A DNA stretch of 63,573 nucleotides from Collinsella aerofaciens. Its GTDB lineage: Bacteria; Actinomycetota; Coriobacteriia; Coriobacteriales; Coriobacteriaceae. The notes below the pieces were generated by a model. That model was not told the DNA's origin, made no database searches, and worked only from the letters and a program-made list of their open reading frames with translations. A program made the translations under genes and the position numbers. The stretch lies in the NCBI RefSeq assembly GCF_901212495.1, contig NZ_CAAKNY010000086.1, forward strand, positions 1-63,573. Reading direction: 5' to 3'. The stretch's first letter is position 1. The number at the start of each line of letters is the position of its first letter. Positions 45,217 through 53,472 of this stretch are shown in pieces.

Positions 45217-46791
45217 TTAGGCGCCGTAGGGGTTGCGGTCGCGTTCGATGCGTTGGCGGATGTGGGCGTACTCGATAATCAGTAGCACCAGGAGCAGGGC
45301 CATGATGGCTAGGTAGCTCACCACAGCGCCCATCAGACCCAGCAGCTTAATCAGGATCACCGGCAGCACCACGCTTACGGCGAAGCAGATCAGGTAGATC
45401 TTGGTGACATCGCTGGCGTGGCGCAACACCGTGATAATGGCGTAGATAAAGTCGATTGCCGCGGTGACGCCGCCGGCGACAACCATTAGCAGTGCCAATG
45501 TGCGGTAGCGCTCAAAGTTGAGGCCGTACATAAAGCTCATGAGGGGAATGCCTGGGCCTGCCATAAATGCGGCGCACACGCCGGTGATGGCCACGATCAG
45601 CGCCATAACGGCAGTAATAATCAAGTCAAAGCGGCGACGCTTACGCGGATTCGCCCAAATGCTCGACAGACGCAGGAGCTGCGGTTTATAGATAAATCCG
45701 ATGCTCAGCAAAATAGCCTGCGCCGGAAAGAACAGGGCATTAAAGTACAGCTGATACTTATAGGCCAGCGTGCCCTCCATCACAAACTTGGGCATGCTCT
45801 CGATAAGGTTGAACAGGAACAGAGCACCAAAAAGCGGGGCGCACTGGACAAACAGGTGACCGACCTCGCGCAGGCTCACGCGGCGCGATTTTTCGGTCTC
45901 GAGCAGGGCGAGCGGCGCGGTGACCAGCACGAGCGAGGCGATGGCGGTGACACCCATGGCCATGGCCGCGATGGGCATGCTGCGCGTGAGGAACAGTGCC
46001 ACGCTAAAGATTGCGATGACACCGGCGGAACGCAGCGTTTGGCTCATGCCGGCCAAATAGAGTTTGTCGGCCTGCTGCAGGCGGCCCTCGTACACGTCGG
46101 CGACGCCGTCGATCACCTTATACAGGTAGACGCCCAGGCCGATCATCGCCATCTGCGCGTCATAGCCGCGGGCGCTGCTGTACATGAGGCCGCAGCCTAG
46201 GGCGAGCGCTCCGCAGAGCCAGCGGTTGAGCTGGTAGGAGGCGAAGGAGGTTTTTTCGTCGATGTCCGAGACCTGGAAATTGCGTACGCCGTAGTTGCAT
46301 GCGATCATGATGAGCGTGCCGGTGACAAAGGCGATGGAGAATTTACCGGCCTCCTCGGCGCCTACGAGCTGCGTCGACACAATGGTGAGCAGCGGAAACG
46401 CCATGCCCCATACGGCGGTGCCCAGGGTATTCCAGAGGTAGTCGCGACGGGTGGCGTGATCTTCGTACTCGGCTTCTTGCGTGGAGAAGCCGCCGCCGTA
46501 GACAGCACCGAGTAGGCGGTTCCACCAGGCATTGACCATGCGGTGGATGGGGCCGGGTTGGCGATTGCGCCCGCGGCGATGGCGCGTGGCCTGGCTGCTG
46601 TCGGGGCCGCCGGCGTTGCGCTGGCTCAGCTCCTGGATGTGCGCGAGCTCTTCGGCCGTGTGGGAGGCGGGGAACAGGCCGTTCTCGATGCGTCCGCCTT
46701 GCCCGTGCGCCCCGCCCGATACGGTGGGGTCGGTGACGCCGTTGCGGCGGGCGATGGCGCGGCGGATGCTATCGAGGGGCGTGATGCTCAA
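45217..46791 (-). CDS. Polysaccharide/lipid-linked oligosaccharide flippase-like membrane protein
   Basis: About 524 residues. The first roughly 110 residues are hydrophilic and basic, followed by 12-14 hydrophobic helices beginning at WNTLGTAVWGMAFPLLTIVS. The pattern matches Wzx/MurJ-like MOP-superfamily exporters, which flip undecaprenyl-linked sugars. The TTG at 46791 was chosen because AAAGGA lies seven bases upstream; a GTG at 46830 has no site. The extended N-terminal cytoplasmic region is longer than usual. No glycosyltransferases are adjacent. Confidence 0.72.
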   Translation of the reverse strand: MSITPLDSIRRAIARRNGVTDPTVSGGAHGQGGRIENGLFPASHTAEELAHIQELSQRNAGGPDSSQATRHRRGRNRQPGPIHRMVNAWWNRLLGAVYGGGFSTQEAEYEDHATRRDYLWNTLGTAVWGMAFPLLTIVSTQLVGAEEAGKFSIAFVTGTLIMIACNYGVRNFQVSDIDEKTSFASYQLNRWLCGALALGCGLMYSSARGYDAQMAMIGLGVYLYKVIDGVADVYEGRLQQADKLYLAGMSQTLRSAGVIAIFSVALFLTRSMPIAAMAMGVTAIASLVLVTAPLALLETEKSRRVSLREVGHLFVQCAPLFGALFLFNLIESMPKFVMEGTLAYKYQLYFNALFFPAQAILLSIGFIYKPQLLRLSSIWANPRKRRRFDLIITAVMALIVAITGVCAAFMAGPGIPLMSFMYGLNFERYRTLALLMVVAGGVTAAIDFIYAIITVLRHASDVTKIYLICFAVSVVLPVILIKLLGLMGAVVSYLAIMALLLVLLIIEYAHIRQRIERDRNPYGA

Positions 46792-46894
46792 GGCGGAGTC
46801 CTTTCTCTTACTGCGCTCTAGTATAGCCACGGTGGTATCGATTCGTATTTTTGAACAGGTTGTTCAATAATTTCGGCGGCGCCATTCAGTAGTA

Positions 46895-47029
46895 GGCACT
46901 TAGGGACGTTCCTTATGTGCCGGCACTTTAGGAACGTCCCTAAGTGCCGGCATCTGGGGACGCTCCTTGAATGTTGCCTGTTCAAGAGTGCCCCAACGAC
47001 TAGTCGTTTAAGAACGTCCCCAATGACTA
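46895..47029. repeat. Cluster of GGGAC-type palindromes
   Basis: 46895-46913 (GGCACTTAGGGACGTTCCT) is perfectly complementary to 46930-46948, around the palindrome GTGCCGGCAC. It is followed by CTGGGGACGCTCCTTGAA and then by the AACGACTAGTCGTT element (46991-47029) also found beside the IS110 end at 561. The spacer 46792-47169 has no gene. Confidence 0.9.
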
Positions 47030-47124
47030 GGCCGCTTGCGTGCGATTTTTGACCGTTGAGCGGGCGCCTTGCCGTTGCCGCAAAAACGTTTTTGCATATC
47101 GGGTACAACGGGCTTTACGTGAGT

Positions 47125-47156
47125 AAAGTGCGCGTCGCTTCCACGTGACGCACTTT
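47125..47156 (+). promoter_or_regulatory. Stem-loop immediately before the pckA ribosome binding site
   Basis: AAAGTGCG pairs with CGCACTTT around a 16-base loop; AAAGGAGG follows within two bases. It could modulate translation or be a repressor site. Confidence 0.4.
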
Positions 47157-47169
47157 TAAAGGAGGCCCC

Positions 47170-48840
47170 ATGCCTGGCGTTACCCCTGCAGAAGTTCTGT
47201 CCAACTTTGGTATTACGCTCGTTGAAGATCCCGCCGAGAATCAGCCTCGTCTGCTGGTCGATCTACCCGCCGCGGAGCTCGTCGAGCATGCCATCCGCCG
47301 CAATGAAGGCCGCATGGCCTCCAACGGCGCGCTGGTGATCGAGACGGGAGAGCGCACTGGCCGATCGCCCAACGACCGCTTTATCGTCGATACGCCCGAC
47401 GTGCACGACAAGATTGCCTGGGGTGCCGTCAACCGCTCGCTTTCTGCCGAGAGCTACGAGGCCATCAAGGCCGGCATCGTCGACTATCTCAATGAGCGCG
47501 ACGTGTTCGTCACGCGCGGTATGGCCGGTGCCGACCGCAACCATACGCGTCGCCTGCTTGTCGCCTGCGAGCGTGCCAGCCAGGCGCTCTTTATTAAGCA
47601 GATGCTCGCCCGCCCGCTTGCCCGCGAAATCGCACGCACCGGCGAGCCGGACTTTTGCGTCCTTGCCGCACCCGGCTATCAGTGCGATCCTGCCACCAAG
47701 GGCCTCAACTCCAGCGCCGCGGTGGTTATCAATTTCCAGGAGCGCGTGATTCTGGTCGCTGGCACCGGCTACTCCGGCGAGATTAAAAAGTCCATCTTCA
47801 GCGTTATGAATTACCTGCTGCCCGTCGAGGACGACGTGCTGCCCATGCATTGCTCGGCCAGTATGGACCCCGTCACGCATGAGACCGCCGTGTTCTTTGG
47901 CCTGTCCGGCACCGGCAAGACTACGCTTTCGGCCAACCCCACGCGCCTGCTGATCGGCGACGACGAGCACGGTTGGTCCGACATGGGGATCTTCAACATC
48001 GAGGGCGGCTGCTACGCCAAGTGTGAGGGCCTGGACGCGTTCCACGAGCCCGAGATCTTCAACGCCGTCCGCTTTGGCGCCATCTGCGAAAACGTGGTGC
48101 TCGACGAGAGCCGCAAGCCCAACTACGACGACGTCTCGATCACGCACAACACGCGCGTGGCCTACCCTGTGGAGCACATTCCCAACGCGTGGACCAAGGG
48201 CATGGGCACCACTCCGAGCGTCGTGCTGTTCCTGACCTGTGACGCCTTTGGCGTGTTGCCGCCCATCTCACGCCTGACGGCCGATGCCGCCATGTACCAC
48301 TTTGTGACGGGCTTTACGGCCAAGATCCCCGGCACGGAGGTCGGCGTCACCGAGCCCACGCCCACGTTTTCCTCGCTGTTTGGCGAGCCGTTTATGCCGC
48401 TCGACCCCATGGTCTACGCTAAGATGCTCGGCGAGCGCATCGCCGACGGCCGCACGCACGTCTACCTGGTCAACACCGGCTGGATTGGTGGCGGCTACGG
48501 CGTGGGTCATCGCATCGAGCTGGCCTATACGCGCTCACTGGTCGCTCGCGCCCTCGACGGCACCATCGAAGAGAGCGAGTTCGTGCACGACGACATCTTT
48601 AACGTCGACATTCCCACCACGTGCCATGGCGTGCCCGACGGCATTCTGGTGCCGCGACAGTACTGGCAGAGCACCGCGCGCTACGACGAGGCAGCGCACA
48701 ACCTGGCAGTGATGTTCGAGGAGAACTTCGAGAAGAAGTACTCGCACCTGCCCGAGTCCGTCAAGGCCGCCGGTCCGCACGCCCAGGTGCCCGCCGAGGC
48801 CCGTCATCGCGGTCGCGGCCTGCTGGGGCTCCGCCACTAG
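47170..48840 (+). CDS. pckA: Phosphoenolpyruvate carboxykinase (ATP)
   Basis: 556 residues. The enzyme interconverts oxaloacetate + ATP and PEP + CO2 + ADP; in gut anaerobes it often runs in the carboxylating direction. The nucleotide loop (kinase-1a) is FFGLSGTGKTTLSA, the metal motif (kinase-2) is LIGDDEHGW, and the substrate region is GRSPNDRFIVDTP. NTGWIGGGYGVGHRI completes the active site. AAAGGAGG precedes the ATG. The gene is monocistronic with a hairpin terminator at 48856. Confidence 0.95.
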   Translation: MPGVTPAEVLSNFGITLVEDPAENQPRLLVDLPAAELVEHAIRRNEGRMASNGALVIETGERTGRSPNDRFIVDTPDVHDKIAWGAVNRSLSAESYEAIKAGIVDYLNERDVFVTRGMAGADRNHTRRLLVACERASQALFIKQMLARPLAREIARTGEPDFCVLAAPGYQCDPATKGLNSSAAVVINFQERVILVAGTGYSGEIKKSIFSVMNYLLPVEDDVLPMHCSASMDPVTHETAVFFGLSGTGKTTLSANPTRLLIGDDEHGWSDMGIFNIEGGCYAKCEGLDAFHEPEIFNAVRFGAICENVVLDESRKPNYDDVSITHNTRVAYPVEHIPNAWTKGMGTTPSVVLFLTCDAFGVLPPISRLTADAAMYHFVTGFTAKIPGTEVGVTEPTPTFSSLFGEPFMPLDPMVYAKMLGERIADGRTHVYLVNTGWIGGGYGVGHRIELAYTRSLVARALDGTIEESEFVHDDIFNVDIPTTCHGVPDGILVPRQYWQSTARYDEAAHNLAVMFEENFEKKYSHLPESVKAAGPHAQVPAEARHRGRGLLGLRH

Positions 48841-48854
48841 CTTCGCCTTGGACC

Positions 48855-48898
48855 CAAAACCACCATAAAGGGGGCAGGCATCTTTACGGTGGTTTTGC
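48855..48898 (+). terminator. AAAACCACCA-family terminator of pckA
   Basis: AAAACCACCATAAAG pairs with CTTTACGGTGGTTTT (one mismatch), ending in a T-run. Confidence 0.8.
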
Positions 48899-48923
48899 TT
48901 GCGCGGATGACTCGGGTTACAAT
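48895..48923 (+). promoter_or_regulatory. Candidate promoter of the leader RNA
   Basis: TTGCTT at 48895-48900 and TACAAT at 48918-48923 are separated by 17 bases. Confidence 0.5.
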
Positions 48924-48929
48924 ATATCT

Positions 48930-49028
48930 GACATATCGTCCCCTTCTCCGGATGGGGGCAGCGTAAGCGCTCTTGTGGCGGCACCGTAGGACTTTGAAGG
49001 TGGCCGTCGTAAGGGCGCTTTTTGTTTG
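48930..49028 (+). ncRNA. Candidate structured leader or small RNA ending in a terminator
   Basis: Downstream of a good promoter, CCCC/GGGG forms a short hairpin. AAGCGCTCTT (48965-48974) then pairs with AAGGGCGCTT (49011-49020) and is followed by TTTTGTTT. The inside of the terminator also pairs (GGCGGCACC with GGTGGCCGTC). It sits 40 bases before the B3/B4 gene. It could be an attenuator of that gene or an independent RNA of about 100 bases; no known riboswitch class was recognised. Confidence 0.4.
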
Positions 49029-49067
49029 GGCGCCCGGGCTCGGGCGCATGCTAGAAAGGGAGCACGT

Positions 49068-49787
49068 ATGAAGAGTTTCGTTGCCGAGGATTCGTTTTGG
49101 GAGCTGTTTCCGCAGGCAGCTATCGGCGTTGTGGTCGTAAAGGGCATGAAGCCCGCGGCGCAGATTTCCCAGGAGGACGTGGACGCGATTGCCGCGTTGC
49201 TCGACCGCGCCAATATCGATGCGGAGCGTCACCTGACGAGTGATACCATCAGCGAGAATGCGCCGGTTAAGGCATGGCGCGAGGCGTATCGCCTGTTCAA
49301 GACCAAGAAGGGCGCGCGTTGCTCAGTTGAGAACCTGCTCAAGCGCGTGCTCAAAGGCAAGCCGGTCGGCCACATCACGCCGGCGGTGGATATCTACAAC
49401 ACGATTTCGTTGACTTATGCGCTGCCCGTTGGCGGTGAGGATTTGCGTGCTATTGAGGGCAATCTGCGCCTGGCGGTGACCGACGGCGGCGATGCGTTCT
49501 TGCCGCTTGGCGAGGAGGCGGATGATCCGACACTGCCCGGTGAGCTTGCCTATATCGATGATGTGGGCGCCGTGTGTCGTTGCTGGAACTGGCGCGATTG
49601 CGTTCGCACGGCGCTGTCCGACGATTCGGCCGATGCGTTCCTGGCGATTGAGTGTGTAGAGCCCGAGCGGATGGGGGATTGCCAGGCCGCGATCGATCGC
49701 TTGGCCGAGCTGCTCGAGCGGTATCTGGGTGCCACCGTTCTGGTTAAGACACTTGTGACCCGCGATAACCCGCGCGTGGAGCTGTAA
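49068..49787 (+). CDS. B3/B4 tRNA-editing-like domain protein
   Basis: 239-residue protein of the B3_4 family, related to the editing module of phenylalanyl-tRNA synthetase beta. Visible landmarks are APVKAWREAYRLFKTKKG, SVENLLKRVLKG, AVDIYNTISLTYALPVGGED and CRCWNWRDCVRT. Stand-alone members are thought to hydrolyse mischarged aminoacyl-tRNA or free aminoacyl compounds; the substrate is unknown. The ATG at 49068 follows AAAGGGAG. A terminator-like leader lies directly upstream. Confidence 0.88.
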   Translation: MKSFVAEDSFWELFPQAAIGVVVVKGMKPAAQISQEDVDAIAALLDRANIDAERHLTSDTISENAPVKAWREAYRLFKTKKGARCSVENLLKRVLKGKPVGHITPAVDIYNTISLTYALPVGGEDLRAIEGNLRLAVTDGGDAFLPLGEEADDPTLPGELAYIDDVGAVCRCWNWRDCVRTALSDDSADAFLAIECVEPERMGDCQAAIDRLAELLERYLGATVLVKTLVTRDNPRVEL

Positions 49788-49795
49788 CTCGGCCC

Positions 49796-49839
49796 AAAAC
49801 CACCACAAAGGTGTACTGTCTCCTTTGTGGTGGTTTTTA
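49796..49839 (+). terminator. AAAACCACCA-family terminator
   Basis: AAAACCACCACAAAG (49796-49810) is perfectly complementary to CTTTGTGGTGGTTTT (49823-49837), then T-rich. Confidence 0.88.
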
Positions 49840-49940
49840 TGTTAATGGGTTAACAAATGGGATATTTGGGTATGCGTGTTGCCTAGTGCGGCTAAGATGT
49901 TCACCCGTTAGCATCATGTAAGCGAAAGGCGGTCGTCACC

Positions 49941-50390
49941 ATGCAGCAGAACGACGAGACACGTTTTGAGGACTTTGTCGGACTGATCAGCGGCCTCTAC
50001 AAGGAGATTCAGCGCATCAAGACGTCCGAAGGTGCAAGGCTTGGCCTTAAGGGCTCCGATGTCATGTGCCTGTACTATCTTGAGCGCAGCAAGGACGGCC
50101 TGACTGGCGCCGACCTCGCCCGCATGGCCGGTGTTACCCGTGCCGCCGTTTCGCGCACACTGGCGCATCTGGAGGAGGGCGGCTACGTCGAGGTCGACGA
50201 CTCGGGTGATGCGGCCGTCAAGTACCGTGCCCCGGTGCGCCTGACCGCCCTGGGCGGCGAGAGCATGAGCGAGGCCGATCGCATCATTCGCGATGTGCTC
50301 GATGCCACCGGCAAGGCCATGGGCGTGGAGCAGCGCGAGCAGATGTATGCGTCGCTTCGCACGATTCTCAACACCCTGCGCGAGATGTAG
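49941..50390 (+). CDS. MarR-family transcriptional regulator
   Basis: 149 residues: N-terminal dimerisation helix, winged helix with recognition helix in LTGADLARMAGVTRAAVSRT and wing around DSGDAAVKYRAPVRLT, then two C-terminal helices. MarR proteins bind inverted repeats and respond to small molecules. GAAAGG lies upstream of the ATG. The DegV gene starts 119 bases downstream on the same strand and may be co-regulated. Confidence 0.88.
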   Translation: MQQNDETRFEDFVGLISGLYKEIQRIKTSEGARLGLKGSDVMCLYYLERSKDGLTGADLARMAGVTRAAVSRTLAHLEEGGYVEVDDSGDAAVKYRAPVRLTALGGESMSEADRIIRDVLDATGKAMGVEQREQMYASLRTILNTLREM

Positions 50391-50509
50391 AGCCGCGTAG
50401 GCGCTAGCTTTCAGCCAACAACTGCATCGTCCCGTTTGAGCGCGCACGCCGTGCTGGGATCTTGTTGTCAAAATTCCCTGCGCGAGACCTGCGCAAGAAA
50501 GGATTCGCT

Positions 50510-51364
50510 ATGTCCGTCCGCATTATTACCGATTCCGCCAGTGATATGTCTCCGGCGGAGCATCCCGCTCTGTGTGTTCTGTCGCTGTCCGTCACCTTTG
50601 GCACCGATGTGTACATGGATGGCGTCGACATCGATCACCAGCGCTTTTACGAGATGCTCGTGGAGCGTGACGAGCTGCCCAAGACCGGTCAGGTCAACCC
50701 GTACGCCTTTTCACAGGCGATTGCCGAAGCACGTGAGGCCGGCGACGAGGCCGTGATTATTACCGTGGGCGCCAAGCTTTCGGGCACCAACCAGAGTGCT
50801 CGTACGGCACTTGCCGAGGCGCCGGGCGGCGACGTGTATGTGGTGGATAGCAACAACGTCACCCTGGGCGAGCGCGTGCTGGTCGAGTATGCGCTGCGCT
50901 TGGTGGACGAGGGCCGCAGTGCAGCCCAGATCGCGGCTGCGGTCGAGGCCGTCCGCGACCGCGTGGTGGTTATCGGCCTGCTCGAGACGCTGGAGTACCT
51001 GGTGCGCGGCGGTCGTCTGTCTGCCGTGGCCGGCGCCGTGGGTACGCTGCTCAACGTGAAGCCTGTGGTGGCTGTCGAGGACGGTCTGATCGTGCAGTTG
51101 GGCAAGGCGCGCGGTTCCAAAAACGGTCGAAACCTGTTGAACCAGAAGGTCGAGCAGGCGGGCGGCGTCGACTTTTCCATGCCGCTGGCGCTCGGCTATA
51201 CGGGCCTTTCGGATGCGGTGCTCAAGAAGTATATCGAGGATAGTGCGGCGCTGTGGGCCGGCCACACCGAGGGTGAGCTGCCCGTCCACATCATCGGCGC
51301 CACCATCGGCACCCACGTAGGCCCCGGCGCCGTAGCCGTAGCCTTCTTCCAGCCCGCCAACTAA
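50510..51364 (+). CDS. DegV-family fatty-acid-binding protein
   Basis: 284 residues. The N-terminal VRIITDSASDMSPAE, the TVGAKLSGTNQSA loop, the VVDSNNVTLGERVLV strand and LEYLVRGGRLSAVAGAVGTL are diagnostic of DegV proteins, which bind a fatty acyl chain. Members of the FakB type hand fatty acids to the kinase FakA; no fakA is in the window. The ATG at 50510 follows AAGAAAGGA. Confidence 0.92.
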   Translation: MSVRIITDSASDMSPAEHPALCVLSLSVTFGTDVYMDGVDIDHQRFYEMLVERDELPKTGQVNPYAFSQAIAEAREAGDEAVIITVGAKLSGTNQSARTALAEAPGGDVYVVDSNNVTLGERVLVEYALRLVDEGRSAAQIAAAVEAVRDRVVVIGLLETLEYLVRGGRLSAVAGAVGTLLNVKPVVAVEDGLIVQLGKARGSKNGRNLLNQKVEQAGGVDFSMPLALGYTGLSDAVLKKYIEDSAALWAGHTEGELPVHIIGATIGTHVGPGAVAVAFFQPAN

Positions 51365-51368
51365 CTTA

Positions 51369-51410
51369 CCTGCCAAAAAGGGACAGGTTTATTTTGGCAG
51401 GTTTTATCTG
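51369..51410 (+). repeat. GGGACAGG-family repeat, single arm
   Basis: CCTGCCAAAAAGGGACAGG and onward to GGCAGGTTTTATCTG, identical in core to 4574-4609. The inverse copy is at 51954-51995, on the far side of the MGMT gene. Confidence 0.9.
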
Positions 51411-51436
51411 GGCAAACGCTGCCTGCCATGCCGTGT

Positions 51437-51520
51437 GATCCCTCGGCGACGGCGGGGTTGCAGACCATCGGTCGCACAGAGGCCACAAATGATCTGCAAC
51501 CCCGCCGTCGCCGAGGGATC
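51437..51520. repeat. Inverted repeat with 28-bp perfect arms
   Basis: 51437-51464 (GATCCCTCGGCGACGGCGGG onward) and 51493-51520 are perfect complements. It lies between the DegV and MGMT genes and does not carry the GGGAC core. Confidence 0.9.
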
Positions 51521-51558
51521 ATTTGCTTTATGCTGTTGCGGGCGGAAAGGGGTAGGCG

Positions 51559-51879
51559 ATGGCGTCTGAGGGCTTTTTTGAGCGGGTGTACGAGGTGGTC
51601 GAGCAGATTCCCGAGGGGATGGTCGCCACGTATGGTCAGGTGGCGCTGCTTGCCGGTCGTCCAAGGAGTGCACGCTATGTGGGCTATGCGCTGCATAGCA
51701 ACCCACGCCCTGGCCAAATTCCCTGTCATCGCGTGGTGTTTGCCGACGGCCGCATTTGCGAGGGATTTGCGTTTGGCGGCCCCGATGCTCAGCGTGAGCT
51801 TCTGCTGGGGGAGGGCGTGACGTTTACCGACCCCATGCACGTCGACCTGGCCGCCTGTCGTTGGCCTGCCGGGCTTTAG
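51559..51879 (+). CDS. MGMT-family DNA base-flipping protein, short form
   Basis: 106 residues corresponding to the C-terminal domain of O6-alkylguanine-DNA alkyltransferase. It has IPEGMVATYGQVALLAGRPR (recognition helix) and NPRPGQIPCHRVV. The active-site Cys of PCHRV is retained, unlike alkyltransferase-like proteins with PWHRV, so repair activity is possible despite the small size. The segment after the active site (EGFAFGG...RELLLGEGV) matches. It lies between two inverted GGGACAGG repeats. Confidence 0.85.
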   Translation: MASEGFFERVYEVVEQIPEGMVATYGQVALLAGRPRSARYVGYALHSNPRPGQIPCHRVVFADGRICEGFAFGGPDAQRELLLGEGVTFTDPMHVDLAACRWPAGL

Positions 51880-51892
51880 CGGCTTGCTCGCG

Positions 51893-51935
51893 CCAAAACC
51901 ACCAAAAAGGTGCCCGTCATTTGTGGCGAACGCCG
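51893..51935. repeat. Degenerate AAAACCACCA-family hairpin
   Basis: CCAAAACCACCAAAAAGGTG is present, but the right arm is reduced to ATTTGTGG. It lies after the MGMT stop. Confidence 0.55.
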
Positions 51936-51953
51936 GCACTGGTGTCATTTCCC

Positions 51954-51995
51954 CAGATAAAACCTGCCAAAATAAACCTGTCCCTTTTTAGTAGG
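51954..51995 (-). repeat. GGGACAGG-family repeat, inverse arm
   Basis: CAGATAAAACCTGCCAAAAT onward to CCCTTTTTAGTAGG is the inverse of the copy at 51369 and matches the right arm at 4659-4694 including the altered AGTAGG end. The remaining 51996-52170 holds no recognisable gene. Confidence 0.9.
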
Positions 51996-52170
51996 TTTAC
52001 CGGGGTTAACTTATGGAGACGATGTGGTGGCGTATATTCTCGCCAGAAAGTAAACCACGGTGAACTATATTGTATTCAGCAACGGAGCAGGCAATAGGCG
52101 ATGAAAAAGCCTGCCCTGTTGAGTTTGATTCGCATTCCTCCCCTCTGTGCGATTCAACGGTGTACTTCGG

Positions 52171-52210
52171 GAACAGGCCCGCTGGCAACTAACTGCCAGC
52201 GGGCCTGTTC
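52171..52210. terminator. 17-bp perfect hairpin downstream of trpS
   Basis: GAACAGGCCCGCTGGCA and TGCCAGCGGGCCTGTTC pair perfectly around ACTAAC. There is no strong T-run on the trpS strand, so it may stall or protect rather than terminate. Confidence 0.7.
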
Positions 52211-52264
52211 CTGTTTCGGGGAGAATTCTAATCTTACCGTCTATGTTGTGCGAAAGCGCTTTGC

Positions 52265-53314
52265 CTAGTACACCATACCCATGGCGTCCTGAACCTCGGC
52301 CAGGGTCTGCTCGGCGATCTCGTTGGCGCGGCGATTGCCCTCGTGCAGTACGTCTTTGACGTAATTCAGGTCGTTCTCGTAGCGCTGGCGACGCTCACGG
52401 ATCGGGGCGAAGTACTCGTTGACGGCCTCGGTCACGTACTTCTTGAGCTGGCCGGAGCCGCCCATGCCAATCTCCTCGGCAATCTCGACCTCGGAGCGAC
52501 CGGTGCAGATGGCAGCCGTGGAAAGCAGGCCGGACACGCCGGGGCGGTTTTCGGGATCAAACGTGATCATGCGCTCGGAGTCGGTCTGGCTTTTCTTGAT
52601 GCGCTTGGCCGTCTCCTCGGCGGTCATCGAGATATTGATGGCGTTGCCGTAGCTCTTGCTCATCTTACGACCGTCCAGGCCCGGCAGCAGCGGGGTCTCG
52701 GACAGCAGCGCGTCGACCTCAGGGAACACCTTGCCATAGCGGTTGTTAAAGCGGCGGGCGATGGTGCGGGTGAGCTCGATATGCGGCAGCTGGTCGCGAC
52801 CGACGGGCACCACGTTGCCCTTGCAGAACAGGATGTCGCAGGCCTGATGCACCGGGTAGGTGAGCAGAAGGCCCGTGAGCTCGTGGCCCGAGGCCTCCAT
52901 CTCGGCCTTGACCGTGGGGTTGCGCGCCAGCTCGGCCTCGGACACCAGCGACAGGAACGGCAGCATAAGCTGGTTTGCGGCGGGCACGGCGGAGTGCGCG
53001 TAGATCATGGTCTTGTCGGGGTCGATGCCGCAGGCAAGGTAGTCCATGACCATGTTGTACACGTTGTCCTGGATATGCTCGGTGGTGTCGCGGTCGGTGA
53101 TGACCTGGTAGTCGGCGATGAGCACATTGGTCTTGGCACCCATGTTCTGCAGCTCAACACGGCCCTTGAGGGTGCCGAAGTAATGACCCAGGTGCAAGCG
53201 TCCGGTCGGGCGGTCGCCGGTGAGCATGGTGAACTTCTCGGGCGTCTTTGCCAGGCCCTCGCGAATGGCGTTGCTCGTTTGCAGCGCGACTTCGTAGCTG
53301 TTCTCGTTTGGCAT
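52265..53314 (-). CDS. trpS: Tryptophanyl-tRNA synthetase
   Basis: 349-residue class I aminoacyl-tRNA synthetase that charges tRNA-Trp. The HIGH-equivalent is RPTGRLHLGHYFGT, the KMSKS loop is GRKMSKSYGNAI, and the tryptophan pocket lies in between (SEAELARNPTVKAE). The ATG at 53314 is preceded by TTAGGAGC, which favours it over an in-frame ATG 30 bases upstream. Monocistronic. No trp leader or T-box is recognisable in the short upstream region. Confidence 0.95.
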   Translation of the reverse strand: MPNENSYEVALQTSNAIREGLAKTPEKFTMLTGDRPTGRLHLGHYFGTLKGRVELQNMGAKTNVLIADYQVITDRDTTEHIQDNVYNMVMDYLACGIDPDKTMIYAHSAVPAANQLMLPFLSLVSEAELARNPTVKAEMEASGHELTGLLLTYPVHQACDILFCKGNVVPVGRDQLPHIELTRTIARRFNNRYGKVFPEVDALLSETPLLPGLDGRKMSKSYGNAINISMTAEETAKRIKKSQTDSERMITFDPENRPGVSGLLSTAAICTGRSEVEIAEEIGMGGSGQLKKYVTEAVNEYFAPIRERRQRYENDLNYVKDVLHEGNRRANEIAEQTLAEVQDAMGMVY

Positions 53315-53472
53315 GATTGCTCCTAACGTATGCGTATTGGTCAAAATGATAACGCGTTATTGAAAGGGGTGGGGCGTAAGTGGGTGAGGTGCCGGTAGGG
53401 CGAGGGCTATGCGGCGCTCACGACGCGGTCGCGAGCAGCCAGCAGCAATGAGTCACTTCCTCGGCAATAAAC

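Noticed and set aside
48930..49030. Possible T-box riboswitch before the B3/B4 gene (GGCGGCACC resembles the antiterminator bulge)
   Set aside because: The conserved UGGNACC is not matched exactly and there is no room for a specifier stem, so only a generic structured leader is reported.
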